A stretch of DNA of 64,000 nucleotides from contig NZ_PDHO01000010.1 in the NCBI RefSeq assembly GCF_002887815.1, positions 62,001-126,000 on the forward strand, given 5' to 3'. Below, one piece after another: positions 62,718-64,000 of this stretch. The position numbers and the translations under genes were made by a program. Numbering within the stretch: position 1 is the stretch's first letter; the number at the start of each line of letters is the position of its first letter. A model generated the notes under the pieces. The model was not told the origin of the DNA and did no database searches. It was given only the letters and a program-made list of their open reading frames with translations. The DNA comes from Mycobacterium sp. ENV421. Its GTDB lineage: Bacteria > Actinomycetota > Actinomycetes > Mycobacteriales > Mycobacteriaceae.

Positions 62718-63859
62718 CTCGCCTCCACGTCCACGGCGAGCCGGTAGCCGCGTTTCACCACGGTCTGGACCACCCGCGGGGCGGCCAGCGCCGAACGCAG
62801 CCGCGCCATCGCGGTCTCCACCGCGTGGGTGTCGCCGCCACCGCCGGGCAGTTCGGCGAGCAACTCCTCGCGGGACACCACCAGACCGGGTGCCACCAGC
62901 AGCCGCCGTAACAGCGCCATCCCGGCCGGCGGCAGCACCTTGAGCTGGCCGTCCACCTCGACGCTGGCGCTACGCACGCTGATTCGGTGCCCTCCTGCAC
63001 TGTATTGCTGTGCCAGGCATGGCAATTCATCGGTGATGAGCCGCGCCAGCGCGCCGAGGCGATAGCGCTGCGGGGAGCGCGGCTCGATACCCAGCCGGGC
63101 CAGTGGGGTCGCGGTCACCGGACCGACACAGAACACCGCGACGTTGTTGCGCAGCGCGGTGATCAGACAGTCCAGTGCGCCAATGGCTTTCGCGCGCTCC
63201 AGCAGAGACGCGACGGCGGGCGCGCTGGTGAAACTCACCGCGTCGACGTCGGAATTGACGATCATTCCGATCAGCTGGTCGATGCGCCGGGTGTCGTCGG
63301 GCTGTTCCCAGCGATACACCGGCACCTTCACCACCTGGGCGCCGGCCCGGGTCAGCGCATCGCAGATGTCGGTGTCGGGCTCCCATTCGCTTGCCGCGCC
63401 GTGCAACTGCACCGCGATCCGCAGCTGGTCCACCCCTTCGGAGAGAAGCCGCTCCAGCACCTCGACCGACGACTCCGACTCCGGGCTCCACTCTTCACAC
63501 AGTCCGGCCTGCCGCACGGCGCCGCGCGCCTTGGGCCCGCGGGCCAGGATGCGCGTCGATCCCAGTGCGGCGAGCAGACCGTCGTGAACGTCCCAGCCGT
63601 GGGCGGCCTCGACCCAGCCCCGGAAGCCGATCCCGGTGGTCACGACGACCAGATCGGGCGGTTCGGCGATGAGATGCTCGGTCACCCGGTGCAATTCGAC
63701 GTCGTCGACCAGCGGCACGATCCGGATCGTCGGGGCATGCACCACCGCGGCACCGCGCCGCTCCAGCAGCGTGATGAACTCTTCGGCCCGGCGCGCGGCG
63801 GTCACCCCGACGGTGAAACCGGCCAGCGGGTCAGCGACTTCTGATCTCGACGAATCCAT
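62714..63859 (-). CDS. nnaR: Uroporphyrinogen-III synthase-like protein with DNA-binding wHTH (NnaR-like)
   Basis: A 381-residue fusion. Residues about 1-260 form a HemD-like domain (FTVGVTAARRAEEFITLLER, ITTGIGFRGWVEAA style motifs; VSFTSAPAVASLL), and about 285-381 a PhoB-type winged helix (AGMALLRRLLVAPGLVVSREEL and VVQTVVKRGYRLAV). In actinobacteria such proteins (NnaR) activate nitrate/nitrite genes with GlnR. Position directly after nirD and before the chelatase fits. The ATG overlaps the nirD end by 29 nt. It may also retain HemD activity. Confidence 0.8.
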   Translation of the reverse strand: MDSSRSEVADPLAGFTVGVTAARRAEEFITLLERRGAAVVHAPTIRIVPLVDDVELHRVTEHLIAEPPDLVVVTTGIGFRGWVEAAHGWDVHDGLLAALGSTRILARGPKARGAVRQAGLCEEWSPESESSVEVLERLLSEGVDQLRIAVQLHGAASEWEPDTDICDALTRAGAQVVKVPVYRWEQPDDTRRIDQLIGMIVNSDVDAVSFTSAPAVASLLERAKAIGALDCLITALRNNVAVFCVGPVTATPLARLGIEPRSPQRYRLGALARLITDELPCLAQQYSAGGHRISVRSASVEVDGQLKVLPPAGMALLRRLLVAPGLVVSREELLAELPGGGGDTHAVETAMARLRSALAAPRVVQTVVKRGYRLAVDVEAR

Positions 63860-64000
63860 CGACCACCCTGACGTCGTAGACCGGCAGTGCGTATGACTCG
63901 TCGTCGAGGCAGCGACCGTCGACCAGGGAGAACACCTGCTTGAGCAGCGGTGAGGCCACCGTCGGCTCACCGCGCCGGTCCCCGACCAGGCCACGCGACA
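63831..64000 (-). CDS. nirD: Nitrite reductase small subunit NirD (partial, C-terminal part)
   Basis: Rieske-like subunit of the assimilatory NADH nitrite reductase. Only about 56 C-terminal residues are in the window (SRGLVGDRRGEPTVASPLLK and LDDESYALPVYDVRVVDG), a close match to the actinobacterial NirD end. It continues beyond the right edge, where nirB would be expected. It overlaps the start of the NnaR-like gene by 29 nt. Confidence 0.85.
   Translation of the reverse strand, partial: SRGLVGDRRGEPTVASPLLKQVFSLVDGRCLDDESYALPVYDVRVVDGFVEIRSR

Overview
The window is about 68% G+C, almost gap-free, and carries a full mycobacterial gene set: the Pup-proteasome locus, TatAC, an Mtb12-like antigen followed by LppK, PriA-type HisA, NrtR, BioQ and the trehalose genes treXYZ. 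It reads as a chromosomal segment of a Mycobacterium/Mycolicibacterium, probably a fast grower. Within each half, gene order matches what I recall of M. tuberculosis H37Rv; the halves are joined differently. I see no tRNA, rRNA, insertion sequence, prophage or CRISPR array, and no gene-free stretch above 300 bases.

Region 1 (1-22967) is the proteasome neighbourhood: tatC (cut by the edge), tatA, pafC, pafB and pafA on the minus strand, a small T7SS-like protein and an alpha/beta hydrolase (plus), then dop, pup, prcB, prcA and an FAD oxidoreductase that seems to start with CTG (minus), two tandem membrane paralogs with a cytosolic partner (plus), a secreted DUF732 protein, mpa (minus), an Mtb12-like antigen, lppK, a DUF503 protein, trmI, a RecB-family Fe-S nuclease, a thioesterase, an ArsR/SRPBCC/flavodoxin operon behind a perfect palindrome, and a DUF222-HNH gene with a perfect SOS box over its start codon. 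PafA tags proteins with Pup after Dop deamidates it, Mpa unfolds them, PrcBA degrades them, and PafBC responds to DNA damage.

Region 2 (23040-46851) is amino-acid and NAD synthesis: lgt with a long Glu/Pro/Ala tail, trpA, trpB, trpC, a membrane protein, trpE, bcpB, a short leuA without its regulatory domain but with a candidate leader-peptide attenuator, a GntR regulator coupled to an ABC ATPase, then hisI, hisF, impA, priA(hisA), hisH, hisB, hisC, hisD. No trpF is present; PriA is expected to supply that step. A LysE exporter and a Ddn-type oxidoreductase precede nadC, nadB, nadA, which are divided from their Nudix-type repressor by a 23-bp palindrome. A lipase and a DUF2567 protein follow.

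Region 3 (46618-64000) holds bsaP and bioB, bioQ, a 2H phosphoesterase, bioD, bioF and bioA with two BioQ operators, an SGNH acyltransferase, treX, treY, treZ, ilvA, and the end of a nitrite-assimilation cluster (cobaltochelatase-like CbiX, NnaR-like HemD-wHTH protein, nirD cut by the edge). Many transcripts look leaderless: a TANNNT-type -10 box lies 6-7 nt before the start codon of at least nine genes.
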